From Luidia sarsii (taxonomy: Eukaryota; Echinodermata; Asteroidea; Paxillosida; Luidiidae): a stretch of DNA of 64,000 nt. The notes below the pieces were generated by a model. The model did no database searches and was not told where the DNA came from. It saw only the letters and a list, made by a program, of their open reading frames with translations. This document shows, one piece after another, positions 46,946 to 57,509 of the stretch (position 1 is the stretch's first letter; every line of letters starts with the position of its first letter). The DNA lies in contig OX465112.1 of the NCBI GenBank assembly GCA_949987565.1, forward strand, positions 13,398,557-13,462,556. The letters run 5' to 3'. A program made the position numbers and the translations under genes.

Positions 46946-48150
46946 AGAAACCCAGGCATCCCCAGATCACCCGGCCTCTCCACAATCCCCGGCCTCCCCA
47001 GATCACCAACCCGCGGCGGTTCGGAGACCTGTGGCGCCCCCTCTACCCCACTAGATAAAATAAAATAAAATGGAATTTTACCCTTTTTAAGACAGGTTAG
47101 ATGTCGAAAAAAAGTTAAAAGGCATTATTTATTTAATTTGAAACTCGAACAAGAACCCTGACATCGCCAGGACTCGAACTCGGGTCACCAAGTTAGAAGT
47201 AAGAGAGTGTATCCGCTACACCAACACGTCCTTCTTACTTAAATAACTTGGAACTAATATATAAAGCATCGTATTGAAAGTTAAAGGAAAATATATAAGT
47301 ACAAACAGTATATAAGTACAAAAACTGCTATCTACAGTATGTCAACAGTTCCAACTACGTGTACAAGTGGGAATTAAGTTTCAAATACAAAATCTACCAT
47401 TGTGATTTCTAAAGTGAAATTGAAATGTTTTCTAAAGTCCCCATTTTGTGGGTACCATAAAAAAAATTAACGAATTTAGCCAAACACGAGCAGAATGTGT
47501 TCTAAAATGTGGGATGGAACTACAGGGAACTTGGCCAATCGTTTGGATCTGAATCTCCGAAATACTAAAAGTGACATTGTAAATGAAAACATATATGAGT
47601 ATATATACTTGAAACAAATGAATGACACAGGAAACATGTTAATTTACTGTACAGAGGAATATTCTTATTTCAATCTCACCATCCACTGACCATCTATGAA
47701 ATGTCATTAAAACCAGAATAGAGCATAGTTAAATCATTCAAACACAGCATGAATTACTGCACCAATACCTTGTCTTCATATCTGTGAATGACTTTAAAGA
47801 TTTTGTCGACCTCTTAACCTTGTTGAAGAACGCAAATGAAACCTCTTGAATCAGTATGAGGTGGTTAAGGTCAAATTTATGTTTAACGCATCTAACACAG
47901 ATCAAAATAAATCAAATGTCCTTCCCAGTCTCCCTCAAAGTATTCCCACGGTTTTTGATTGAACAGAACTGCAACATTTTATAGAGCTTTATGGCTACAC
48001 ACAGCTTTGCTAACACGTGTAAAAGTGAAAAGACATAAATATGCAAAGAATTATATAATTTTTTTTCACACATTTAGGTATAAAAAAAATTAAATGTCGA
48101 TTAATATTTTTAGTTAAAATTGAAATGATTGAACAAGCCTAATTGACCAA
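46946..48150. other. Intergenic stretch, mostly AT-rich
   Basis: No gene is recognised. A minus-strand tRNA-like segment at 47165-47235 has a good T arm (GAGTTCGAGTCC on the minus strand), but its anticodon stem does not pair, so I treat it as a SINE or tRNA relic. Confidence 0.45.
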
Positions 48151-48152
48151 TA

Positions 48153-48370
48153 AGGCGGGGTTGTCTCCGTTGTGATGTCACACCCCCCGCAGTGATTAGC
48201 GGCCCCTTCGAAAAAATGGCGGGTTGCGGGAATGCAAATTCGACCACTGAATTCCACGATTTTTCCCTCTTTATGAAACTCGTAGGTGAGTAGCACATAC
48301 ATAATTGTAGGTTGTTTTTAACACCCAATCAGATAAGCCAACATTTTTCTGTGGGTAGCATTCCCCTTTA
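48153..48370. mobile_element. MITE family B, one-arm copy
   Basis: GACCACTGAATTCCACGATT through CTACGAGTTTCAT-type words to AGCATTCCCCTTTA matches the right half of 10053-10413. The left arm is missing or replaced. Confidence 0.75.
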
Positions 48371-48518
48371 TGTACGATGTCCGGGTTTGAGCTCAATGAT
48401 GATCTACCAGCTCTCCTCTTTAATTGTTCTTCAGTATTTTCACTGGGATCAGAGCCAGTTAAAAGCCTGTTAGTTTTACATCACAATAGCGGTAACTTGA
48501 CAGGGACGTCAGTTTACC

Positions 48519-48602
48519 GAGCGTCCCCACTGGACTTAATTTTGTCATTCTTCCGCTCAGCCTCACTAGTTTAACAAAATTAAGTCCAGTGGAAACACGG
48601 CT
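48519..48602. mobile_element. Very short MITE (about 80 bp)
   Basis: CCCCACTGGACTTAATTTTG and its near-complement CAAAATTAAGTCCAGTGG enclose about 40 bp. The flanking words GAGCGT and GGAAACACGGC match an end seen at 45432. Confidence 0.7.
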
Positions 48603-49036
48603 AAATATACATTTCCATGTACAAATGATCTGTGGGCCTCCAGAGTTTATCTGAAGTTTGACTAGAAGTACGGCTGTGTAAATTATTTATACAATCTTGC
48701 CTTTAATTAAAATTGGTGAACACTGGCATGGTATTAATTTATCATCAGATTTTCTCTGTCTCCTGACAACGGGGCAGAGTACAAACTACCCACCGAAACA
48801 TTGAGTTACCAGCTCATTTCAGAGCCACACTCCTTCTTGAAAGAGAAGTGCTACATGGTGTCACTGCAAATCTTCCACTCAGAATTTCTGATTTATAATT
48901 TCAGAAACTGCAATAAACAAGCCACCGTGTGGTAAGTTTAAATTCAAAGTAGACGGCATTGTCCCCTGGTTGCAAAGTCTGCACAGTGTCCAGAGGGCTC
49001 CACAAGCTGCTGCCTCGAGCTCGACCAGGCACGCCC

Positions 49037-50379
49037 TCAGCGGATGATGCTGTACATGCTGCACTCGACCGTGGAGAAGTTGGGCATGTGGTGGAAGACG
49101 TTCTCCTGGACGGGGGCATAGACCTTGATCTGCCGCATGTGGGTGTCCCGGCCGTTCTGGTGGTTGGACAGGGCGGCGATCTGGATCATGAAGGTGCGGA
49201 CGGGCCGGCCGTCAGGGCCGGCCAGCGGGATGCGGATCCAGCCGGTGGGCTGGCCCAGCTCCAGCAGCTCAATCTCCTGCAGGTCCTGGAAGTTGTTGCC
49301 CACCCGGACGGAGATCTTGTTGGGCGTGTAGCTCTCGTCTGACTTGTAGTCGGCGTAGAGGGCCAGGCTGTGCACGGTGGTCTTGCGCCGGAACTGGATG
49401 TTGACCAGGTGGGGCTGGGTGCCGTCCGATTGCCAGTACGTCTCTGCGAGATGATGATGGTAGGGTTTGGGGAGAATGGAATGGAAGGGGTTATTCCAAC
49501 TTCCAAGGCTACTCAGACTACACACTAAATTCAAATTCACCACACAACCTCGACCAGCTCAATGGTCAAGTGGCTAAGATATCTGCACTAGAAAGCAGGA
49601 GACGTGGGTTCGAATCCCGCATGTGCTGCCTGATTTGTTTTCATCAGGCATTGGGCAAAGCACTGGGCATTCAGTGCTAATAACGTCGAGCAGGGCAAAC
49701 CCTCATTGAATTACATTCTCCTTAACGCAAGCAGATGTTATATCATCTGTGCCAGTTAACAACTTAACAGTGTTCTCTCCTCCACACTTTTCTCTTTGAT
49801 CTTTCCTCCTTTTCTCACTAATCCATACCCTACTCCTTGCCCTTCCCTTTGATCTCACCCTACCAGCTTTCCTCTGTCCTTTGTTTCTCATCCGTGTCCT
49901 ATTCACTCTCTTCCCCCCTTCCTTCTTATATCTGTTTTTGTCCTTGTCACTCTGCCTTTAAAAAAGGGTCGTAGGATCGAACTGTCAGGCCCACTAAATT
50001 GTGAGTTTGCAACATGTTTCAGCTGCTTTATTTTAGAACCAATGTCTTTATTTGAGATCATAAGGCTTTGTGACATCGGCCCCCCCACCCCCCCCCCCCC
50101 ACCACTCAGGAAGGAGGCCTTGGCACTAGTTGGCAGACTCTCACCGACAGAGTCGTCACGGAGCTGGTTGACTCCAAAGCCTGGCTTGCAGGAGGAGAGC
50201 GACCACACGGCCTGGTCCCCAATCTCCCGCAGCTTGGTCTTGTTGTCGCCCTGCTCCTCCTGCTTGCTGCTGCTGGCCGTGGGCGTCGCTACTGTTGCCG
50301 CCGCTGCACCAGAGGCGCTTGGGGGTGTGGCCATGACGTCTGCTAGTCTCTCCTGCACATGACTATCCATCATGTCCAT
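49037..50379 (-). CDS. ANAPC10: Anaphase-promoting complex subunit 10 (APC10/DOC1)
   Basis: Two coding exons: 50379-50145 and 49443-49037 (stop TGA at 49039-49037), total 642 nt (213 aa). The join is phase 1 and rebuilds a DDSVGETYWQSDG-like region. The DOC domain fills the protein from REIGDQAVWSLSSCKPGFGV through QPHLVNIQFRRKTTV, ADYKSDESYTPNKISVRVG, RTFMIQIAALSNHQNGRDTH and MRQIKVYAPVQ. It ends in the Ile-Arg tail that docks on APC3/CDC27. The known role is as a processivity factor of the anaphase-promoting ubiquitin ligase, helping form the degron co-receptor with the activators. The protein is longer than the usual 185 or so residues because of an Ala/Ser/Thr-rich N-terminus (about residues 12-40). 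The start could be Met1, Met3 or Met4 of this model, or a Met six codons upstream. A donor (GGTGAGAG) and acceptor (TCTCGCAG) support the single coding intron. Confidence 0.95.
49546..49632 (+). mobile_element. tRNA-derived SINE, second family, in ANAPC10 intron
   Basis: CAGCTCAATGGTCAAGTGGC, GCACTAGAAAGCAGGAG and GTGGGTTCGAATCCCGC repeat the layout of 42962-43052. The T arm closes but the acceptor stem does not. Its GATTTGTTTTCATCAGGCA tail matches the reverse copy. Confidence 0.65.
49735..50035 (+). mobile_element. 5'-truncated Penelope-like element: 3' UTR plus hammerhead-like module
   Basis: The pyrimidine-rich run (CTCTTTGATCTTTCC, CCCTTGCCC-type words, GTTTCTCATCCGTGTCCTAT) matches the 3' UTR of the element at 53.2-53.45 kb. 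It ends in CTTTAAAAAAGGGTCGTAGG and ATCGAACTGTCAGGCCCAC, a damaged copy of the hammerhead-like module. It lies in the ANAPC10 intron, antisense to the gene. A weaker relic of the same UTR is at 42790-42850. Confidence 0.75.
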
Positions 50380-50395
50380 ATTGAAAATTAATAAC

Positions 50396-50457
50396 AAGAC
50401 TGCCTTTGAGAAAGGTCCTGCTACAGTGCTAGGATCAAAACATCGGGCCCATTGAGG
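50396..50457 (+). mobile_element. Hammerhead-like module abutting the ANAPC10 start
   Basis: AGACTGCCTTTGAGAAAGG and TCCTGCTACAGTGCTAGGA then TCAAAACATCGGGCCCA is a diverged copy with a loop insertion. It begins about 17 bp from the ANAPC10 start codon, so it must lie in the 5' leader, an intron or the promoter of that gene. Confidence 0.7.
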
Positions 50458-50459
50458 AT

Positions 50460-50611
50460 TCAGTGAGAATTACAGGAAACAGTCGTAGGGCTCAACGCGT
50501 GCAAGCGCGCGCGCACATTTCCGCAGACCGCTCCGCATCGGACCTGGTGACGTCATCCAGTTTCAAACCCAAGATGGCCACCCCAACTTGGCTCGTCGAC
50601 CCGTTCTCGGT
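50460..50611 (-). promoter_or_regulatory. Possible ANAPC10 promoter region
   Basis: A CG-rich patch with GTGACGTCA (CREB/ATF-type) at 50546-50555 and CAAGATGGC (YY1-type initiator) at 50571-50579 lies 90-200 bp upstream of the ANAPC10 coding start. The words are read directly. The promoter role is inference. Confidence 0.35.
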
Positions 50612-50882
50612 CAACTGAGGGGAAATTTCTCCCTTTTCCCAAACGTAAGTAAAACAAAATGACCAGTATTGGAATCTGTAGTGTAATTCTCACTGAATCC
50701 TCAATGGGCGCGTGGGACGGTTCCACGAATCAACGGGTGTTTTGGAGGGTAAATCATTCAAAAATGACATTACCACAAATCCTTGGACCCTACAGTCACC
50801 CTACAGTCACCCGTCCCTCAAAATTTCAAAAATTGATAAAAAAAAGGGTGACTTGTCGGGTCCAAGTTATAAGTTGCTAGTG
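50612..50882. mobile_element. Foldback element H, one-arm copy
   Basis: AACTGAGGGGAAATTTCTCC, AAATGACCAGTATTG and CTTGTCGGGTCCAAG match the right arm of 31496-32148. The left arm is absent. Confidence 0.75.
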
Positions 50883-51424
50883 TATGGTAGCTGCAGTGTC
50901 GAATAAAAACGTCGGGTTTGAAAAGAAGTTACTCGAACAGATCAGAACGATCAAGGTCCTTGCACTTTTTACTAATACAAGGGTAGGCCTATGATTATGA
51001 ATATCTCCTTACCAAATTAACAGCAACACGATCGTAGATCAACCTCACCAAACTACAATGTATGCCTCCGTTAATAATAATACTTAGTAGTAGTGGTAAT
51101 AACTAATAACCGGCCACTTTCCGTCGTGTAAACATTGCGGCCATGTGGATGTCCGTGATTCAGACTGAACCTGGCTGGCCGGCGCGTAAAGCGCTACGGT
51201 GTCCCATGCATGACACACAATATTTGAATTGTGCTTTTGCTAGTTTATAAAATAAAAAATTGATAAGAGCGAGATTGTATTGCAACGTTGTGATAACATG
51301 AATCTATACACAATGAGGTTGAATACTTGTTTTGATTTTTCCAAAAACATATATTTTCCAGAAAAAAATGAATATACAGGATTTGACCTCAAAATAAAAC
51401 AAATCTGGAATACTCTGTTTGAAA

Positions 51425-51965
51425 GGTGAGTGTACCCCGCGCTATTAAATTGGTTATCATCTGAAAGAGTACAACATTCTACAGAGGATATAGGCGTTCC
51501 CGAGTTCATTGGTGCAATCAATCATTCAGCCTGACAAATTTAACAATGACCGAAATCCACTTTCCGTCAGAAACTCGATATAGGCCTACGCGCTAATAAT
51601 GCATTTTGCTGAAGGGTCGAAATACTCCTCTTTTGGAAAAGTATACTGTAGTGTACCCTACGCATTCCACTAAAACCTATTGTTATCTTCTGAAAGAGTG
51701 TAACATTCTACAGGGGATATAGGCGTTTCCGATTTAATTGGTGTAACCAATCATTCAGCCAGACAAATTTAACAATAACCGAAATCCACTTTCCGTCAGA
51801 AACTCGCTATACCGTGCATTTTGCTGAGAGCTCGAAATACTCCTCTTTTGGAAAAGTGAGTATATCCTACGCATTCCTACGCTATTAAATTGGATATCAT
51901 CTGAGGATATTATAGGTATTCCCGAGTTCATGGTGCAATCAATCATTCAGCTTGATAAATTTAAC
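51425..51965. repeat. Tandem repeat, about 216 bp period, 2.5 copies
   Basis: Words such as GTGTAACATTCTACAGGGGA, CAATCATTCAGCC and GACCGAAATCCACTTTCCGT recur at a spacing of about 216 bp. The third copy is shortened. The units lie inside the inverted-repeat-bounded interval. Confidence 0.8.
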
Positions 51966-52199
51966 CTTGTCCAAAATCCACTTTTTGTCCTCACAAGTCC
52001 ACTTTTCTTGTCAGAAACCTCATCACATTATATACTATTCTAAAGCTTACATAATTATTGAGCTACATTTCTGTAGCACAATTCTCCAGGGGCTTTTGGA
52101 AACAAATTACGGCCCTTTTTAATCTCTTATTTTAAATTTCATAATTTTAGGAAAAAATACTGAGAAAGTTTTGACTTCATTTTGGTATTCTTTAACTAA

Positions 52200-53177
52200 T
52201 ACTCTTACTATCCATATAAAAACACCGTCACCGTCCGGAAAGACCTCAATACACTCACTACTGACTTGTATTCTAAGCCCACCGACACTCATCAATATCT
52301 CCATTCCTCCAGTTGTCACCCCAGACACTGTAAGACTGGTATAGCTTACAGCCAGGCCCTCAGATTGAGGCGTATATGTTCCAATGAGTCTGACTTTCGC
52401 CGCCATACACGTGTATTGGCCAGTAACTTGGTTGCTAGAGGCTATAGTTCTCGCCAAGTGAAGAACTCCATTGCTAAAGTCTATTCCATTCCCAGAAGTT
52501 CGGCACTAAAACAAAAGCCTCCAGGTCCCAAGGACAAGCCCAAAGTTCCCTTAGTTACTTCCTACCACCCTTCTCTTCCTCCTCTCAGGAAGATAACTAA
52601 GGAAAACCACCATATTCTCCACACTTCAGATCGTCTGGCTGAAGCCATTCCTAATTCGCCTGTTTTGGCTTTCAGGCGCCCCCGTAACCTGCGTGACTTA
52701 ATTGTCCGAGCAGAGGTTCCCCCTTTGGACTCTTCACCTCCAACCAAATTTGGTACATTTAAGTGTACCTCGAAATGCATTGTTTGCAAGACACATGTCA
52801 AGGAAATAGACTCTTTCAATGGACATTCTTCTGGAACTACCCACACGACCTATGGCTCTATCACGTGCACTACCTCAAACATCATATACCTCATCTCTTG
52901 TAGAGTTTGTAATATTCAGTATGTTGGCGAGACAAAAAACACCCTCAAAAAACGAATCTATGGCCATAGGTCTACCATCAAAACCGGTAAAATGGACACC
53001 CCTGTTGGGTATCACTTCAATCTCCCTGATCATGCGATATCAGATATGAGTGAACTGGGCATAGAATCACTTGGTCACCGTAGTAATGCTGTCCGTCTTA
53101 GCCGTGAGAAAATGTGGATGAAACGTCTTCGGACTATTCAACCACATGGTCTCAACATCCAGGAGGGTAATGACTAA
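52200..53177 (+). mobile_element. Truncated Penelope-like retroelement: RT end plus GIY-YIG endonuclease
   Basis: An open frame of about 300 residues ending at 53177 has the order typical of Penelope-like elements. It begins in the end of the reverse transcriptase (LYSKPTDTHQYLH, SSCHPRHCKTGIAYSQALRL), continues through a linker, and reaches a Cys-rich motif (FKCTSKCIVCKTH). The GIY-YIG nuclease follows (IIYLISCRVCNIQYVGETKN, KKRIYGHRSTIKTG, TPVGYHFN). Most of the RT, including the catalytic aspartates, is missing, so the copy is dead or 5'-truncated. The remaining frame is open, suggesting a fairly young insertion. Its 3' UTR and terminal module follow at 53180-53563. Confidence 0.9.
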
Positions 53178-53179
53178 CA

Positions 53180-53563
53180 CCATGCAGCTTTCTGACAATC
53201 CTTCTTTTGTGTTCAGCCTTTCACACTTCTCTCTTTGATCTTTTCCCCCTATTGTCACTAATCCCTACACCACTCCTTGCCCTTCTCTTTGATCTTTCCC
53301 CCTCCTCTCACTAATCCCTACCCTACCCCTTGCCCTTCCCCTTGATCTCTCCCTACCAGCTTCACTCTTTGTCCTCTGTTTCTCATCCGTGTCCTATTCA
53401 CTCTCTCCCCCTGCCTTCGTGTACATGTATCTGTGTTGTCCTTGTCACTCTGCCTTTGAGAAAGGTCCTGCTAGGATCGAAACGTCAGGCCCACTAAATT
53501 TTAGATTTACTTTTTGGTAATTTTAGTCAGTAAGCAGTTTGCAACATTTTTGTATATCACCGA
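53180..53563 (+). mobile_element. 3' UTR and hammerhead-like terminal module of the Penelope-like element
   Basis: A pyrimidine-rich UTR with three CTCTTTGATCTTTCC-type repeats leads to TGTCCTTGTCACTCTGCC and the module at 53449-53490 (GCCT, TTGAGAA, GGTCC...GGATC, GAAAC, GTC, AGGC). The tail TTTTAGTCAGTAAGCAGTTT and CAACATTTTTGTATATCACC follows. This is the reference copy that ties the dispersed modules to the element. Confidence 0.8.
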
Positions 53564-53990
53564 TTGAGTAAAGACTAATTTCACTACCCCCCCCCCCCGC
53601 TGGATAATTATAAAACCAAACCAATCGGCGGTGCATGATAGGACTGCGTTACAATAATTGATAGCGCCCTCTACGTTGCCTAAACCTCCGCATTGGAAGG
53701 ACCAGGACTTTGTATCGGAAATGGAGTTATTTTGGAAAAATAAATGATCTATTTAAGTTATTTGTATAAATTATGAGGTTATCATAACGTTGCAATAAAA
53801 TGGCGTCCTTATTTTTTTATTTTGGAACAAGCAAAAACACAATTCAAATATTCTGTGTTATGTATGGGACACCGTAGTGGTTTACATGCGGTGAAATTCC
53901 GGCCAGCCGAAATTCAGGCCCAAATTTGGTGCCAGGTTCAGTCTGGTCTTTTCTTACTTCTTAGCTGAAGCGCCGGGCTAAGATCCAAAA

Positions 53991-55760
53991 ATGTCTCGCC
54001 GTGCAAGCGGGTTTCTGCGGAGTGTTCTGCAAAATGGTGTCGGCCGTTACGTGTGCCAACTTCAGCGACTCACTCTGCAGTTCAGCAAGACGTCTGGAAG
54101 TGCAAAAGGAGTTAGGTAATGGCAGAAAACTAGTCCCTCTACCTCCATTGATATCCTAAGACTGAACTTGTTTCTAAATCACTACTCACTAGGCCGAGTA
54201 ACTTGGACCCGACAAGTCACCCTTTTTATCGAATTTTGAAATGTCAAAATTCGATTAAAAAAAAAAGGGTGACTTAATTTTATTAGTTTTGTTGTTGCTA
54301 AGTAAAAAGTAAACATTTAGCTATTTTGTATTTTTGATAGAAAATATCTGTTTTGAAAAGGTGCACAAAACTAAGGATATACTAGTATAATGTAGTATAG
54401 TATTACTACACTACAGTTACTATTTTCTTGTAATTGTCAAACAAGGCTTTGCCCATGTGTGTTTTTGCAGGGACTTTGTGGAAAAAGACATTGTGGAGTT
54501 TGCTGAGAAGAACCCCCAGACAGTTCTCTACCTGACCCCGCACTCCAAATACACCAAACCAAAAGCAGTAGCTGAGTTCTGTAAGTCAAGGGTGGCCACT
54601 GGTTTGGAGGGAAAGGGGGGAGGAGGGGGTTGATGGGGTCACTAACACTGTAACAGTAACACTAACAGTAACAACAGTAATAATTTGGGCCCATTTGAGA
54701 CAGCTGAGGTTTAAATGAACGCAGTGGCTGTGTTTACGACAGTCTTCAATGTGGTTCCCTAATCCCTGACTTAACAATATTTGTCAGGACATTGAGCTTC
54801 TGGAACCAGACTATCAACTAATACGTCCGGTTCAACCAGCCTGCGATACTGGCGAATACTTTCATGTGAGGGAACCACACGGACAACTGCCGTAACAATA
54901 GCCACTTTGAATACCGTCTATCGCATGACTGTGCTGTGCCCAAAATGAATCAGCAAGGGAATCCATTTTCTGACTTGATTGATTCCTTGATTGTTTGTAT
55001 AGCATTCATAGTGACCACATCATCATACGCCAACGGTATGCAATGTTTGGCGTGTCTAATGAAGTAGTTTTGCTGAGAAAAAGCATATGCAGTCTTCCTA
55101 ACTGATTAGTCTTTAAGTGCTGAACCTAACAGTTAACACTACTACTAGTAGTAGTAGTACTAGTAGTACTAGTACTATGCCCGAGATTTCTCTAACAGTG
55201 CAATGGTTTGCTGCCCTCTATGGTTCAAGCATTGTAATATTTAAACTGCGCACAAAGAAACTACATGTACAGTGTGTAGAATCACAGTGCAATAGTTTTC
55301 AGGTTGGTTTTACAGTTGCTGTGCAAGGATAAATGTGTAAGAAACGTAGCAGTGATAGTGTTAAGATGCTGTTAAGTTGTTCATCAGACTGACTAATCAA
55401 TCATGCTACTCTCTTTGCACATCCGCAGTGAACGGTAACAAGAGGACTGTAGACCTGAGCAAACTAAGTAGGGAGGAGATCCTGGAGGAGGTGAGCCTGC
55501 TGCGAGCCCAGTCGGGGGTGGACATAGTGCGCATCCGCAAGCAGTGGCACACGGACAGTCCCAGTGTGCAGGGACACTGGCACCCCTTCTACCACAAGCC
55601 CACCGCTCTGAACGTGGCCGATTTCCCCACGGAGCGGCCCACCTTCAGCAAGCCGCACATGGTCAAGCGGCCCCCGATCACGCCCGAGCTGCTGCAGGAG
55701 CTGCGCGAGATCAAGGAGAGCGGCGCGTCGTCCCGGGAGGGAGAGTCGGATGCGCGGTGA
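53991..55760 (+). CDS. MRPL43: Mitochondrial ribosomal protein L43
   Basis: Three exons: 53991-54115, 54471-54580 and 55429-55760 (stop TGA), total 567 nt (188 aa), phases 2 and 1. The N-terminus ([20 protein letters not shown]) and the core match the L51/S25/CI-B8 thioredoxin-like fold: [20 protein letters not shown], then EFLNGNKR and [20 protein letters not shown] with [10 protein letters not shown]. The family protein sits in the large subunit of the mitochondrial ribosome. The basic, amphipathic start can serve as the import signal. The C-terminal 50 residues are charged and not conserved. It is divergently oriented from ANAPC10, and its start lies 45 bp from the right end of the inverted-repeat-bounded interval. 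Confidence 0.95.
54192..54278. mobile_element. Small foldback related to element H, in MRPL43 intron
   Basis: ACTTGGACCCGACAAGTCAC and CCTTTTTATCGAATTTTGAA face their complement (TTCGATTAAAAAAAAAAGGG then TGACTT). The ends match the outer end of 50612-50882. Confidence 0.65.
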
Positions 55761-57480
55761 CAGCCGACGAGTCTCCGACAGACGATGCCGGTCTTCTCCT
55801 GAGTGATAGACAGCATGCCGACTGCTGCCCGACGGACTTCTTGTTGCAGGACTCGTGTTCTAAAAGCTTCGCACCCCACTGTGGGGAAGTATGAAGCTGG
55901 GTTATGGCTTCAAGGTTTGCTCAGTGGAATCGCAATGTGGAGGGTTTGCAGTGACACCATGTTGCAGCAGAGAGTTTGGCTCTGACAAGAGCCGGTAAGT
56001 TTGGTAACCACATTTTTATGGAACTGCGTGTGCTCTGCACATTGGCATCCATCTTCTGATTGTTGGCAATGCAGGCGGTGTGAAATAACAATTCACCAGG
56101 TTTTCACCAGGACCCACACTCCTTGACAAACACGAGTGGCACAATGTCAGTGCAGCAAGATTTCCACATTGTCATTCCACCCTGCAAACGTTCAAGTCTA
56201 TCCAAGCTTCATGCCTTAACAACAGAGGTTTTCTGAAGTGTGAGGGTTTACCCTCACACTTCAGAAAACCTCTGTTGTGGCTCTTCTGTACCCGGCATGA
56301 TGCAAGAGGTTCATCTTCCACTATCCCATACCCAATTTCAAAAAAATGTTTGTGGTTAGGCCAAAAAAAATATTTCTGCTTCTGATTACATGTCATTTAA
56401 AAATAGGGTAGATAGGTAGGGAACTTTTTGTTTGCTTTTTTTTTTGGTACAATCATATGGAGGCATCTCCATGTGGTCAAGCCTTAAGGGTAATAATAAA
56501 ACAATCAAATTACACATTGAGTTTTTTATCATCATTGTTTCCCGATAACAATTTAGGGTCGCAGGCTAGAAATAGGGTTGGTCGGGTAACTGGAAGCAGA
56601 ACTATTTTTTGGGGGGGGGGGGGCTTTATCCTCTACCTTGGCAACACTTATGCAAATCTTCATATCCATATTAATTCTCGCACTTCCCATGGCTGAGGTA
56701 TATTGTAGGTTTGGGTAACCGGTAGAGTCTGAATCAAAATGACAACCTTTCGATATTGCCTTCCCTACATGCGATTGCTGTGTTCTCAGAATTGTACACA
56801 CATCGCTAGTAGTGGACTATGGTCATGGTCATGGTCAACTTTCAAACTTAACCACTTCGCGCCGGGACCTCCAAATCCGGAGCTCCGTTGGCTTGACTAT
56901 GCGACGGGGCCCTCCAAATCCGGGCACCACTATTGTCCACATTCTAAACAAAGACTCTTTTCAGCAATACGAATTAATAGTACAAAGACCCTTTTCGATT
57001 TATTTCAAAGAAATATATTGTTCCGATTGTTTTAGCGAGATTTGAAAATGATGCATTGTTCAAAAAACCCCGTATGGCGGTCATCGGGGCTGGAAAAAAA
57101 CCCGGCGCGAAGTGGTTAAAAGCACCCAAAATATCCTATTTTGGGTCTGTATGATAGTCTTAGGATACCTTAGTTTTTCCCTCAGCAGACATGACACCAG
57201 TGTAGATTTGTTTTCATATTTTATTAGATCAATTTGAAATCAGTGGGCCTTGGGCATTAATAACTCAGGACTCATTAAAAAAAAAAAAAAACATTTTGTG
57301 TATACGTACAGTTGTGCAAAGCACAAGATAGGCCAGTCATCTTCTTTCGATCCCTCTGGATAATAATGCCCCTCAGTAGAACAAAATGCATTTTGTATGT
57401 GTGCCAGAGCATGTGAAGATGAAGCCATTTACTGAATTTACTTAGCCGATATTGATGACAATGATAATAAAAAAGTGAAA
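55761..57480. other. Intergenic/3' UTR stretch after MRPL43
   Basis: No further gene is recognised. A 29 bp-arm perfect hairpin lies at 56219-56278. AATAAA at 56495-56500 is a possible but distant polyadenylation signal for MRPL43. GCGCCGGGACCTCC near 56860 and its partial complement CCGGCGCGAAGTGGTTAA near 57102-57118 look like ends of another inverted-repeat element (about 56846-57118). Confidence 0.45.
56219..56278. repeat. Perfect 29 bp-arm hairpin
   Basis: ACAACAGAGGTTTTCTGAAG... meets its exact complement around TTTA at 56247-56250. There is no tail of T residues and no tRNA or miRNA-like bulge. It is most likely a minimal foldback insertion. Confidence 0.8.
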
Positions 57481-57503
57481 AGTTCTTGAAGTGAACCACA
57501 AGC

Positions 57504-57509
57504 TTTATT
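57504..57509 (-). terminator. Possible polyadenylation signal of NOC3L
   Basis: AATAAA on the minus strand, about 815 bp after the NOC3L stop codon. Another candidate overlaps 57779. Which one is used cannot be read. Confidence 0.35.

Larger units (their letters stand above)
51161..53945. mobile_element. 2.8 kb interval bounded by inverted repeats (candidate non-autonomous DNA transposon)
   Basis: The left end CAGACTGAACCTGG...GCTGGCCGG...TACGGTGTCCCAT has its complement at the right end (53830-53945). The match continues inward for about 150 bp through CAATATTTGAATTGTG-type and TTGCAACGTT-type words. Inside are about three tandem units (51425-51960) and a Penelope-like fragment in sense orientation. 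No transposase is seen. It sits between the divergent ANAPC10 and MRPL43 genes. Confidence 0.65.

Noticed and set aside
47165..47235. Possible functional tRNA on the minus strand
   Set aside because: The T arm is good and part of the acceptor stem pairs, but the anticodon stem does not form and the acceptor has two mismatches. A SINE or tRNA relic is more likely.
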